A model generated the notes under the pieces. The model searched no databases. It saw only the letters and a program-made list of their open reading frames with translations, and was not told the origin of the DNA. The position numbers and the translations under genes were made by a program. From Paraphysomonas bandaiensis (taxonomy: Eukaryota > Chrysophyceae): a stretch of 64,000 bases of DNA. Of the stretch, positions 10,590 through 22,306 are shown one piece after another. Every line of letters starts with the position of its first letter. The first letter of the stretch is position 1. The stretch is taken from assembly GCA_965644295.1 (NCBI GenBank), contig CBFFRP010000068.1, positions 62,001-126,000 of the forward strand, in the 5' to 3' direction.

Positions 10590-11324
10590 TTAGGTCAAAT
10601 ACTGCAACCAAGCGTGAAAACATTTGCGACGAATGCGCCATCTAGAATATAGTTCACCTAGTCGCAACTTTCCTAGTCGATTAACACAATTCTTCTTCAT
10701 GTCAATCGAAAACTTACTATCATATTTACATCTAGAAAATGAATTTAACATCAAACATTGAAATAGGTATCGCTGGTTCTTAACTCCCTCGACATATTTC
10801 TTCAACCTTTCGAAAGCAGATATCATTGCCTTCCAATTTTTACACCACCCCAGAGCTGCTTTAAGCACTTGTTTTTGACGAAGATGACGGGGATCTGTCA
10901 ACTCATGCACGTATACTTTTTCTTGTCGTTTGACTCTTAAGATTGTTTTAGCTTTGCAAGCAATCTCATTGAAGTTGATATCTGATGCAACTACTTTACT
11001 ATCTGCATCAGCGTCACTAATACTGTTTTCTCCTTCCTGTTCATGCTTATTAGGATTCATTTCAGACTCTGTAAGAGGTTCCATTGAAGCACAAGTCATT
11101 GGCGAAGATGATAGTATATATCCTGTCTTATCAATATTATTTTTGCTATTGTTTTCTTCATCCAGTTTATGATTATTAACAACTACATTTGATTGTGTAT
11201 GAGATTCTAAGGAAGAGTTTATCATTGGAGAGCATGTGATTCCGAGTCGTTTGCTCATTAACATCATTGCACGGTTAATAGCCGGATATTGCACTGTATC
11301 TTTACCATAATCATCACTGGACAT
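10590..11324 (-). CDS. Protein with Sfi1-like W/F helical repeats, hypothetical
   Basis: Single-exon frame of 244 residues. Residues 1-115 are polar, Ser/Asn-rich and probably disordered. From about 120 on the protein is basic and helical, with recurring aromatic pairs spaced like centrin-binding Sfi1 repeats: LKAALGWCKNWKAMISAFERL, RYLFQCLMLNSFSR and LYSRWRIRRKCFHAWLQYL, each with the [L/F]xxW...[F/W]xxW pattern. Sfi1-type repeats bind centrin at basal bodies and spindle poles, which would suit a ciliated cell, but with only three weak units this is a hint. The start is the first ATG after in-frame stops. Confidence 0.5.
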   Translation of the reverse strand: MSSDDYGKDTVQYPAINRAMMLMSKRLGITCSPMINSSLESHTQSNVVVNNHKLDEENNSKNNIDKTGYILSSSPMTCASMEPLTESEMNPNKHEQEGENSISDADADSKVVASDINFNEIACKAKTILRVKRQEKVYVHELTDPRHLRQKQVLKAALGWCKNWKAMISAFERLKKYVEGVKNQRYLFQCLMLNSFSRCKYDSKFSIDMKKNCVNRLGKLRLGELYSRWRIRRKCFHAWLQYLT

Positions 11325-12237
11325 AATTATATTACAATGAATTGTTTTAATTAGTTAAATTAGATGAAGATTATATATATCTTCAGTATATCACACTATA
11401 GTGATCATACCAGCCACATTAACATATATGTGCATATATACACATACATGTATAGTTATAAGGTTATAACCCATATTTATATACTATACACATCAGATTA
11501 GGATTTCAATATATATAAAAGTGCTATTTTTAGCTTTTATTAAGCTAATTTTCTAATTTTATAGCTTACTGTACAAAAAAGTGTAGAAACTATAATGTAC
11601 AGTATTTCTGTGAGATGAGATATCTACAAAAAATTGGTACTCATATCACAAAAATCCAACTATTTATAAGACCAAATTATGGTGAGTTACTCTAAAAACT
11701 ATCATAACATGATAAAAATATCTGTTTTTTTATATGAAAATATCTGATTTTTAAGGTTGTTTAGTAATTTAGTGTCGTTACTCTGTATAGTTATGTACAG
11801 TATGTATGTATGTATAGCTAGTGGCATTAACGTACAGGTGACTCTCTCTCTATATATACATATATATATGACAGTGATATTAAGAATGAGGATATAACAA
11901 CAATACAACTAAAGATATTATTGTTTCCTCATACACAGATAATATCAATTGAGTAAACTAATAGATGGAATATATCAAACAATGTTTCTATAAGTAAATA
12001 CATAGACATATACATATATATGTATGTATGTATGGAGAGTATATATATAACTATGTAGTAGTTATTCCTACATATTATACATAAGAATATCATATAGTAA
12101 CAACCAATCAAATCATTTACACTAATAGATACAGTCTCATATGACTATAATCAGTATATTGAGAGGATCTACTTGATATCACTGTATATCTATACTCTTG
12201 TTAGTATTATACGTATAGTTATATATATACGAAACAT
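11325..12237. other. Intergenic between divergent genes
   Basis: AT-rich, with short TATG and TATA microsatellites. It probably holds the promoters of the minus-strand gene at 11324 and the plus-strand gene at 12238. No defined element is seen. Confidence 0.45.
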
Positions 12238-15004
12238 ATGATGGATTCTATGGAAGATTTTGATGATCTCATTGAATTAGAAGAGGAAAAAACAGTGAGT
12301 CCACCAGAACTGAAAACAGGAACTCATGTGGATTATTTTTTATATCGGAATATGAAAGATGATATGTTTGAGAATCTTGAGGCGTATATTGAGTGGCATA
12401 AAACACATCCACATGCTAGCACACCACGAAAACCGAAAGGTAATATTGATCAAGCTATATCTGCGGGGACATTATTCGAGCACCCGGAAAATCCTGAATT
12501 GGTGTACTTTATGGCCGGTCCGAAAGGCGTGGAGGATAGCGAGTACTATGAAGATTTTCAACCTAAGCTATTGGGATCCGATGCAGGTATACTCCTGAGT
12601 CGTTTATCGATATCCTATATATGCTTACTGTGACTGCTGTTGTTTTTAGAGTTTAAAGCTGTCAACGAAGTCGCTTATGAACATGAGCATAAACTCAGAT
12701 TGGAGAACCGGTTTGATTATGACGACCCATGGTGAGTAATTAGTACGTAGCCGCCAGATAATAGAATATCTTAATTCTTACATATAACTGTGGAGGGATA
12801 CTCACTCATCTTTAATACCTGTGAATAAATACACAGGTGGCAGCATAGTGTTCGAGATCAAGCATCTGTCCATCACGTGAGAGAGCCTCCGAAAATAGAT
12901 GACGGATCACTGTATGACCCATCTGAAAACCCAGTTGTGGTAGGGGCTGTGGTATATGTGTTGCTAGCTTGTATCGAAAATCCGAATTGCTGTAGAGCTG
13001 TGGTTGCTCTGTGTTGATCTTTTCCGTACAGCTGCCAGATATCGAAGGTATTCTGAGGGAAAAGCGGGAGAAACGAGAAGCTGCCTTACGGGAAAGGCAA
13101 GATAGACTCGCTGTTTCATCTGACTGGGGAAAGCCCCCTCGATCTAAAGCTTCTGCGAGAAAGAAACAGGTATGTAGTGATGTGTGTGTTATGAACTCTA
13201 GTTTATATGTTATTGTCGATAAGGGGTCTCGATGTGAGTTTTTTAGTTATATGTTGATGTGTGGTGTAGGACCGCCGTTCTCAATACACTGCTGGTGGTA
13301 CCCATGAATTAGAAGAGTTTGAGCGAAGAGAGTTCGAGAAGGAGGTGAAGTCACTAATTTTTTGTGCTGTTACTGTACACCCAGCGCCTATAAGAACTGA
13401 ATTTTATTGGGTTTCGTGTTTCGTAGGTTACCGCTGCCTTAGAGGAGTTTCATTCTCATGACAATTCTTTGATGGGGCAACCTGCCGGAATCAGTGCTAG
13501 TGCTCTTGAATTTGCACGTACGATTGAGGGTTATAAGGATCAGTTAGGTGGCGAAGAGAAGGTGGACAAAATGTCGCAAAAAATTATTAAGTATGCAACG
13601 AAGATACGCAAAGAACAGGACAAGGGAAAGAGTATTTTTGACGGTGCGGGGGTCGATTTCTTGGATGCATGCATGAAGGTTGGTTCCTTCGTACTGCCTG
13701 TATCACAACTATCTGGATATTATAAGTGTATATTTTTGTGCACACTTGTTCGTTAAGTGTATTTTAATCTCCTCTTTTGTACAAGGTGAATGCTGTCAAA
13801 GCCATTCCAATGCTAAACTTTGGTGCGGATCCGGACACCCTCACTGAAGAGGAGGAGCCTGTATTATTTATGCTCGTCAATAAGGTTTCTGTTTCAATGT
13901 GGATATATGTTGTGTACTGTTAATATAAGATGCATTTAGGTTATTATGAGAGATATTACGAAAGGCGGCGATGTGAGAAAGGTAGAGGTTACACTCATTT
14001 CTTCCCATCGTTTATGACATTCAATTTCACAGGGAGACAAAGAAAGAAAGAACTGCTTTAAAATCCTAAATTCTTTAGTTGAGTTCGGGGCCAAAGTTGA
14101 TTTCTTTGTGGGGGATGAGAGTTACTCCCCTTTACACCACGCTGCATCAGCTGGAAATGTCGATTTAGTCGAGTTTCTGCTTAAGAGTGGTGCCAACCCG
14201 AACATCCGATGTCCGAAAACGAAGATATCACCCCTGATGCTGATGGCGAAGTTTAGTCACGCTGAGTGTGTAATGTTGATGATTCAGTATAAAGCTGATA
14301 TGGATGTCAGAGATGTAAGCCCATGACCGTGTTGATTGTCGTAGTTCCGAATTGTATTCCTTGTTATTACTAGTTTGTGTTGGCCTGTCGGAAATGGCAG
14401 ATAACTCAACAATATGTCTAGTTTTTGTATGATGGTTATTGTATAGAGTGAGGGGAAAACAGCGCTGCATTATTGCGCGGAATTTGGACAAACTAAAATG
14501 TCTAAATTCATGCTCCGGTTAGGTGCGAAGAGAGAACTGCGGGACAATGTGAGTTGTTATCTTTCCACAGCTTACTCTATCATCGTGTTTGCATCACATG
14601 ATAGTGGATAATTCTTTAATATTTGTTTTCAGTTTGACAGGACTGCGGCTGAGCTTGCACTCGAGTGTGGAAATATGGTTGTTGCTCAAACCATTATGGG
14701 CTACGCACCCAAGTTCAAGCATGCGAAGGATCCGCTAGAGTTCCTGAACGCCCAAATCGCACAACGTATTATCGATGAAGCTAATAGGAACAAGGGTGTG
14801 TTAGGGAGAATGGGATCAAATGTGAAGAATGTGATAGGAGGTGCAATGAAGAGAATTGGAAATATATTCAGTAGCAAAGATGCAGAGGAGGGGTGGTGGG
14901 AGCGTTTAAAAGACCGTATGATCGAGAAATATCGGTGGTATAAAGATAACGACTTCAAAGATTGGTTTAAGCGAAGTAGTGATGCCACAGTTCACCCTGA
15001 ATAA
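12238..15004 (+). CDS. Ankyrin-repeat protein, 11 exons
   Basis: Exons read as 12238-12586, 12650-12731, 12837-12939, 13032-13169, 13270-13344, 13427-13678, 13786-13884, 13940-13981, 14033-14314, 14447-14548 and 14633-15004. Introns are 51-132 bp and the frame is kept at every junction. The N-terminal half is unrecognised: it contains ENLEAYIEWHKTHPHAST, a KG(V/N) region and a charged coiled-coil-like stretch (LREKREKREAALRERQDRL). The C-terminal half carries ankyrin repeats, best seen as YSPLHHAASAGNVDLVEFLL-SGANPN, ISPLMLMAKFSHAECVMLMI and KTALHYCAEFGQTKMSKFML. A basic/aromatic tail follows (WWERLKDRMIEKYRWYKDNDFKDWF). Ankyrin repeats mediate protein binding; no enzymatic domain is visible. 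Either of two consecutive ATGs (12238, 12241) could be the start. Confidence 0.85.
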
Positions 15005-15525
15005 GATATTTTCTTTCCGAGGCTTTCATGTAACTAGTATTGATGTCAGAACAGTGTAGCTGACAACGTATAGTGCTATTTTTGTAGAGATTGTACATTG
15101 TTAATTTCTATTTGATTGTAGCTGTGTTGCCATGAATTGTACAATATTATGGCTGTCCATCGATAGAGGAATTACGCTATGTGTATATTTATTCTTGTAC
15201 ATCAGCTACTGAAATTATTAATCGAATACTATAGATCTATTCCATACCAATCGGTGAACTTTGTTTTATTGGTTAGTTCAACCTTAGCTGAATTATAATT
15301 ATATTCAAGCTATCTAACAGCGGGAGGATACCTGTTACCTGCAAGGTCTTATCATTCCATATGGCCTTAAGAGAGTAACTACAGAATTATCTGTTACTGA
15401 GATAATAGATAATAGTCTCCTATTCACGATAACCTTGTGGTATATCCGCAATCAAGCTGAATAATAACTACATATGTAGAAAGTAGGACAACTAGCTAAT
15501 ACGCTTCTGTTGCTAATAATAAGAC
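15005..15525. other. Intergenic, no gene seen
   Basis: AT-rich. It ends at the sequence TTGCTAATAATAAGAC (15510-15525), which is repeated at 16014-16029 and so brackets the following R1 repeat copy. Confidence 0.45.
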
Positions 15526-16029
15526 ACCCTCAACAAAGTCGGACTCGCACCTTTTCGTGTGGTGTTCTAGGGGATAAGTACCGGAGATATTTCTCCGGGA
15601 AACTAACGTGAGCCGCAAACATAATCAGCAGATATTCTTCTGCCCACTCATAGCCGAATGCTTGTGTGGTACAAGGGACACCAATAAGTGCCACTTGTGT
15701 AGACGTCTTTGGGCCCTGACGAATAAACAGGAATCCGGAAATGGGCTCACCTCAAGGGCATCCGGGACAGGGCCCACCTGAAGGGAAACCAGGGTATTGG
15801 GCTGCCTGCTGAAGTCAAGCATCCGGGATGTTCACCTTAAGAACTCAGAGCGGAAGTGGTCGCATCTTGGTGTTTGCGGCGACGCACAAGCAGCTTCCGT
15901 AGCGTTAAATAGTAGGATAAAAAAAGTGTGTATTGATTAGTTACAGGTAGAGATCTAACTAGTTTGTGTAGCATTCATCTAGTTACTAAGTTGGTGCAGG
16001 TTTTTAACGCCTATTGCTAATAATAAGAC
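15526..16029 (-). repeat. Dispersed repeat R1, copy B (longest copy)
   Basis: On the minus strand it begins with GTCTTATTATTAGCAATAGG at 16029 and carries all the R1 blocks, including CAATAGGCGTT, TTTAACGCTAC, GTGCGTCGCCGCAA, CCCGGATGCTTGACTTCAGC, GGTGGGCCCTGTCCC, CCTGTTTATTCG and GCATTCGGCTATGAGTGG. The 16-bp TTGCTAATAATAAGAC lies at both ends of the interval (15510-15525 and 16014-16029), consistent with a target duplication or tandem-unit boundary. No coding frame is shared with other copies. Confidence 0.7.
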
Positions 16030-16801
16030 TTTCAATAGACAGAGTGTTAAAACAAAGGCGTAGTAACTGTAGCAGCGTGGTAGTACATGTCTATCTATAT
16101 AATAATAAGACATTGTATACAATATACAATATACAGTGCATTATCCATCTTACACGCTTCTTGCCAATAGGAAGTCTTGTGTAATATTATATCTGACTGA
16201 TGGGGTGTAGTTAACTGAATAATGTTCAGTGAAAATACTACAGGATATTTCCTTACCAAAACATTTTAGTATAAAAATGCTTTTTATTTCAATATTAATA
16301 TTGTTTGTTATTAGGGGTACATGAGACACATATATCATATATCTTTCTCATAGAATCGCTTCGTTGATTTTTTCTTTCCTTTTGTTTTATTCATATTTGA
16401 TAGAACCATTTTGATATATGTAAACTTATGCATATATCTGTGTGTGTTGAGGATTTTGAAGGATAGATATTCTGAAATCTAAGCAGCGTATGGACAATTC
16501 GTGTTTTTGGGCCAAATTTACATGTTCATCATTATTCAACACACAGAGCATCAGAGCAACAAATGAAATACACGTTTTGTCAGAAAATCATTATTATTAT
16601 AAAATGAAATTGCTTCATTATAATTGATCTTCAGCTCTCATGAGCTCAGTGTTGCCTTCTTTACGTTACAGTTGAGTACCGAAAGCGGTTTTCCACCGCC
16701 TCACTTCCAACCTTTTAACCTCGAAATCATTGCTTCTTCTTTTCGCTGAATATTTCTGCGCACAGAACAATGTTGACGGAGGGAATAATGCAGTCGCAAA
16801 T
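16030..16801. other. Spacer between inverted R1 copies
   Basis: AT-rich sequence separating minus-oriented copy B from plus-oriented copy C. Small frames show no family resemblance. Confidence 0.4.
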
Positions 16802-17145
16802 GTCTTATTACTAGCAATAGAGGTGTTTAATAGTCAGTGCTTATCTCTGATATTTAACGCTACAAAAGAACCAACATGAAACCACTTTCGCTCCATCACT
16901 CAAAGCAAACGCAGTGAGCAAGCAGAATGCTGATATACCTGGCATCTGCTGACTTCAGGATTTTGGAATCCTTAAGGTGGACAGCCCGGATGGTTGACTT
17001 CAGAAGTTGTGGGCCCACCAGATTCCTGTTTATTCGCCAAGGCCCAAATACGTCTACACAAGTGACACTTATATTAGTGCTTCTTGTACCACACAGGCAT
17101 TCGGCTATGAGTGGACAGAAACTAATATCTGCTGACTATATATAG
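16802..17145 (+). repeat. Dispersed repeat R1, copy C
   Basis: Starts GTCTTATTACTAGCAATAG and contains the same ordered blocks as copies A and B (TTTAACGCTACAAAAG, CTGACTTCAGGAT, CAGCCCGGATGGTTGACTTC, GGGCCCACCAG, CCTGTTTATTCGCC, GCATTCGGCTATGAGTGGAC). It faces copy B in inverted orientation 770 bp away. Confidence 0.7.
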
Positions 17146-17980
17146 AGTGAATGATATAAAGTAACTAACATGAGTGTTCATAGATGTGTCACTGGTGCAG
17201 GTATATATCCAGGGGTTACTATATATATATATCATCATGATGATCATTTGCTACATCTTTCTATCAAAAGTGGATCATAATAAAACTTAATTTAAGAGTT
17301 CTATCAGGTTTGATTGTGTATATATGGAGGTATATCTATAAACCACTCCCATATGGAGTATATCCATTCATAGTATCATGTAGTTGTATTCATGTAATGA
17401 AATCAAACATACTTAAAGTATTATAAACTTTAAGTGAGTATATTAAATAAACTTTTCATAATTTTATATCTTATGTATTGGGTACTTTAAGTAGACTCTC
17501 ATATGGACATACTAACGTATGCATGTATATGGACGTGTCCACTCTCAGGCTGCTGTGCTAGTTTGTACGTATTATATTCATTTTTAGTGGATTTTTATAA
17601 GCAAATTCGATATATATAAGACTTTTTTTTTATTTTCTTATTCATTTAGTGGATTTTTATATACAGTAGATTTCGAAAATCTAGAGCTTTTTAGGACCAC
17701 GAATTCAGTGGATATTCTCTATGGAGTACAAAATAATGTGGATTTTAATTAGAGGTCGAGTTTAGTGTAGATTCTATATAGAGTATACTGCTGTAGCCAG
17801 CAGCCATATATACATATATATATAGAGAGAGAGAGATGATGGTCTCCTCCATATATATCCACACTCTCACTCTCTATTCTATCTTCTATCCTCTCATATC
17901 ACTTCTATAAACAACAAACAACAACAACAACAACAACAAACAACAACAACAACAACAAACAACAACAACACACAATTATA
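17146..17980. other. Upstream region of the ligase gene with a CAA-rich leader
   Basis: AT-rich, with a GA tract near 17830 and a striking run of CAACAA/CAAACAA at about 17911-17966 directly before the ligase ATG at 17981. CAA repeats are unstructured and typical of efficient 5' leaders, so this is probably the 5'UTR. The transcription start is unknown. Confidence 0.5.
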
Positions 17981-20760
17981 ATGTTAATAAAATACTTTCG
18001 TAAATCATCTTATTCAATCTTTCATTTATTCTATCAATCATATCACTATATCTCATCAACTATATCATATCATGATGCTTATAATATCTTACAATCACTT
18101 AATCAACAAATATTAATACATGATCATTTATATTATATTAATGCTACACCAATTATTACTGATATACAATATGATCAAATTATCTTACATGCACAATCTA
18201 TTATATCAATATATCCATCATTAAAACATATTATAACCAAGTTTCATACTGTAGGATGTAGTTATCCTACAGGGGAGATTGTAGAATATAATCATATTAC
18301 ACCAATGTTATCATTAGAAAATACATTTAATTATGAAGGAATTCAAAAATTTATTACTGATGTTATACAACATTGTGCCCAGCATCATCCTCATATGGAA
18401 TCTATTGGAGTGGTTGTAGAACCTAAAGTGGATGGTGTTTCTATGTCGGTGAGGTATAAACAGGGTCAGATGATTCAAGCGGGTACTAGAGGTGATGGGA
18501 TGATTGGAGAAGATATTACCCGTTGTGCAAAGAATATTTTGGGGGTACCTCCTACACTACATTTGTCAGATTCATTAGCTCGTGAAGAGCTCATTGAGGT
18601 CCGAGGAGAAGTGTATATATCATCAAGGGATTTTCAAAAAATATCCCAAGATGCCTCTGACGCTGGAAAACCCGTCCCGGCTACTGCTCGAAACACGGTA
18701 GCAGGGGCACTACGTGCACTAGACGAGGTAGTGGTTGCGGAACGGCGATTGAGATTTCTTGCCTACTCGCTTTCAATTCAGACCGATGATGGAGCTGTGG
18801 AAACTCAATCTGACTGCTTGCACACTCTTGCTTCACTTGGTTTCAATACACCTTATTATAAGCATTTCTCCCTTCCACTACTCGCGAATATTCAAGATGA
18901 AGAAAATAGTATCAGTGTCCCCGATATAGATCCTATATTGGCTCATTGTACAGATATGGAAACTCATCGCGAAAGCTTGGGATTTGATGCAGATGGGTGT
19001 GTGATCAAGGTGGATCCTACATCAGTGCAACTCTCTCTGGGGTGTAGACAGCGATCTCCTCGATGGGCACTGGCTTTCAAATTCTCTCCACAAGAAGCTG
19101 TCACTGAGTTACGTGATATAACTGTGCAGGTGGTGCAATTTGATCTGCTCTCTATTCAACCAATCATACACTGTCATACTTTCATGAACAGGTCGGGAGA
19201 ACAGGCGTTCTGACTCCTGTTGCGATTTTATCTCCAGTTGTTATTGGAGGAGTCACAGTCGAGCGTGCCACTCTGCACAATCAACGCGAGGTATCCCGAC
19301 TGCGATTGGTCCCTGGCTGTCATGTGGTAGTGAAAAGGGCTGGTGACGTTATTCCAAAGGTTGTGTCACGAGTTTCGCCAACTCATATTGGGGAAGAAAT
19401 GGATGAAGATGAAAAGAACTTTTCTGGCTTTCAGATGCCTTCTCACTGTCCAGTTTGTTGTAGCCCGGTGATTAAGGTCGAGAGCTCGACGACAAGTGCA
19501 GACGGTGAAACGAGCTACACTCATCGCTGTAGTGGGGGACATACTTGTCCTGCTCAAGTAGTTGAAAAGCTTCGGTGCGTCGGAATTGTATTGGCTAAAA
19601 AGTAGTCGGAATTGACCTTATTTCACAGGCATTTCTGTTCTAAGGCTGCCTGCAATGTTCGTGGTATCGGTCCCAGTTCTGCTGAATTCTTATGCAAGGT
19701 ACGTGATATGCTTGGACTGAATCGCGCCTCCACTGTTCTGAGCTGGTTTATATTTAGAATGGGTTGGTTTCCCGTCCGGTGGACCTATATACTCTTGAGC
19801 AGAGACAGATGCGCTTGGAAGCGACGTCGGGTGAAAACACTACGGAAGTTGTACTCTCGAGTTGTAAGGGTTGGGGTAAAACAGCGCTACGAAATTTGTA
19901 TAATTCTATTGAAAAGAGTAGACAAACAACCTGTGCAAGGTCTGTTACTCTGTGTCATGTATATTCAACTGCCGTGTAAAATTGGATGCATGTTCTATAA
20001 TTTGAAGTTCATAGTTGGTGTAGGCTATTATATGCCCTGGGTGTACCTCATGTAGGTGAACGTACGGCCTTTGATATTGCACATGCTTTTGGAAACGACT
20101 TCAGAAATCTATGGAATTATGTTTGCAGTGAATCAGGTATGTTCCTTAGATGCCATGTCGCAATTTAATTGTTCCATAGACGGTAAGGGCGGTGGAGCGA
20201 AACTTCTAGAAATCCCAGGGGTGGGACCTAAGGCGGTAGAATCGCTACTTAAATTTGCCAGCTCTGAAAATTCAAGTCGTGCGGATGTGGACGATCTTTT
20301 GCAATATATGGTGCTCCCTGGAGGACACTCTGGCAGCGATGAATCCGGCATGTCAGATTCAACTCAGCAACCCCAGGGTGCAGTATCCAACCTGCTGAAT
20401 GGAAGAAATGTAGTTTTTTCTGGGAAAATGAGCAGTATGACGAGATCTGAAGCCCAACAGCTATGTCTAAAGCTAGGTACCATTCGTCACGCTGTATTAT
20501 ATGATTTTGCCTAAGTGCAGTGTGTATTGAATTTCTTTATCATCATTTTATTTGATTCTTACCTTCGGCCTGAAACAGGGGGAAAATACTACTCACGAAT
20601 GTCACCTTCCACTAACCTAGTAGTGATTCCTGGTGATGGTAAGAAAAAGTCGAAATTGATAGCGGCTGAAGAACGTGGGATAGAGATCTGGAGCGAGGAT
20701 AAGTGGCTGAATTGCGTGGAGAGTGGTTTAGGCTCTACATGGCGTGAATCTTTGCCATAA
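17981..20760 (+). CDS. ligA: NAD+-dependent DNA ligase (LigA type), seven exons
   Basis: Exons 17981-19129, 19192-19574, 19629-19698, 19758-19939, 20024-20136, 20180-20476 and 20579-20760 join without a frame break into 791 residues. Domains in order: an N-terminal extension that could be an organelle-targeting sequence; the NMN-binding Ia-like region (HDLYYINATPIITDIQYD pattern near residue 45); adenylation domain with the nucleophile Lys in EPKVDG (near residue 149) followed by TRGDG and EVRGEV; OB fold with VGRTGVLTPVA and ATLHNQ; a four-Cys zinc finger (CPVC...CSGGHTCPAQ); helix-hairpin-helix repeats (RGIG, ALGVPHVGE, IPGVGPKAVESLL); and a C-terminal BRCT domain (VVFSGKM...W). The enzyme seals nicks using NAD+. 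Bacterial LigA is about 670 residues; the extra length is in the N-terminus and the HhH-BRCT linker. Because eukaryotic replication uses ATP ligases, acquisition by endosymbiotic or lateral transfer and an organellar role are likely. Spliceosomal introns argue against bacterial contamination. Confidence 0.93.
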
Positions 20761-21345
20761 AGATTTTATGCGTACTGTCCGACTTTTCTAAGTGTGATAT
20801 AGTGTCTCTGTATTTATATTTTATGCTTTAAATAGATATTACGTGGCCTTTCAATGTGCTATGCTATATGAAAACTTTATAAAAGAGAGTAGGATATACT
20901 TTCAGTTAGAGTTATGGAATACTTAGTACTCCATATATAATCCGAAAGTATGTTATGGTCAATTAGAATCTTTGTTTCTTGGTTAATTACATTCCAGCTG
21001 CGGAATTAATTTAAAATTACAGAGTACATTGAAACTGTGTTTTGTTGAGGTTTGCTGTTTGAGCAATTAGAGGCTGTAATTCTAAGGTATTGGAATTATG
21101 ACCGTTAGTCGAAGAATACAGTAGTGTATAACAGTATTATATATTATGAGAAGTAACAACATGATAACTACTGTAATGAAACGGAATATATAATATATTG
21201 ATCATACAAGATAGCGACGATGCAAGATCGTACAAAAATGATTGGTCGTAGAGATAACATGAATTTGGTGAATGAGAAGAGATATTATTATAATATTTAT
21301 AACAAGATTAATACTATCGTACATGAAATATACTACAAGAATTAA
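20761..21345. other. Intergenic, no gene seen
   Basis: AT-rich sequence downstream of the ligase; no supported frame. Confidence 0.45.
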
Positions 21346-21540
21346 ACGTCTTTTTATTTAGCAATAGGCGTTAGAAACCTGTACCAATATAGTGGTTAGT
21401 GGAATGCTAGTCATGCTAGTTAGACCTCTACCCATAACTAATCCGTACAAATTCCGTTATCCTACTATTTAACGCTACAGAAGCTGCTTGTGCGTCGCCG
21501 CAAGCACCAAGGTGCAACCACTTCCGTTCTAAATTTTGTT
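21346..21540 (+). repeat. Dispersed repeat R1, copy D (5' part only)
   Basis: Carries the R1 head (ATTTAGCAATAGGCGTT) and continues through TATTTAACGCTACAGAAGC, GTGCGTCGCCGCAAGCACC and CAACCACTTCCGTTCT, then departs from the family. The following 21541-21900 is unusually GC-rich for the window and may be unrelated inserted sequence or a variant R1 body. Confidence 0.6.
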
Positions 21541-22300
21541 TGTGAGTTTCGCCCTGCTCGTGCGTCTTTGACTCACTGGCGCGTGTTGTCTGGGGGTCTT
21601 CCCTTAGGATACGGCTCCACCAGGCTCTGTGGGACAGGGTTTTGCATTAAGGTCCGAAGTGTACGAGTACTAGATGTGTGTTCTGTGAGGTGAGTGGAGT
21701 GGTGGAAGGTGTCGGTATTTCCTTGCATCGCTTGGGCATCAGGCATAGGTGTAGTTGCCGGAGACGGCGTCTTTGTCGAGGACCAGATGTTTTCAAGCAG
21801 TCCGGTGCTTTTTTCCTGCGTGCATGAGAGGTGGTGCATGTGGTTGCAGTGGATGGTAGTCCAGTCTCTGGTCGTCTTTGGACAAGTATGTTATAACAAG
21901 TATGAAGCAACAACTGAAAAAGCTGCAATATTTTCAGCTCTGTTGTGAGAACTACAAGTGTCACTCTGCCACTCTATTGCAATGTATATTGACTGATTCC
22001 AGTTGCATGAAATTGGTTACAGGGTAGCCCCTATAAGAATCTCAAATGGGCGCGCCTTATAAGGGCCACCCACCTTATAGGGGCCAGGGAGCTGGAACAC
22101 AACACCACATGATATCTCATAATATAGCATAATACAATTGTATACTGTAATGGTGGGTGTGTCAAATATAGCGAGATTATTATTTTCACCATCACGTTGT
22201 CGCTTACATTATTCCACTCTAGCGAAGGTAGCATCCGACAGTTAATATGATGGGAAATGTGATTGAAGCAATGCAGATGCTAATTCATATTTGACTTTCA
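21541..22300. other. GC-richer stretch and hairpin, no gene seen
   Basis: 21541-21900 has long overlapping open frames on both strands but no recognisable domain, which usually signals composition rather than coding. At 22028-22037 and 22074-22083 the inverted pair CCCCTATAAG / CTTATAGGGG could form a hairpin with a 36-nt loop. Confidence 0.4.
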
Positions 22301-22306
22301 ACACGT

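Noticed and set aside
21541-21964. Overlapping open frames in a GC-richer patch
   Set aside because: Frames are open on both strands with no domain; explained by composition or a repeat body.
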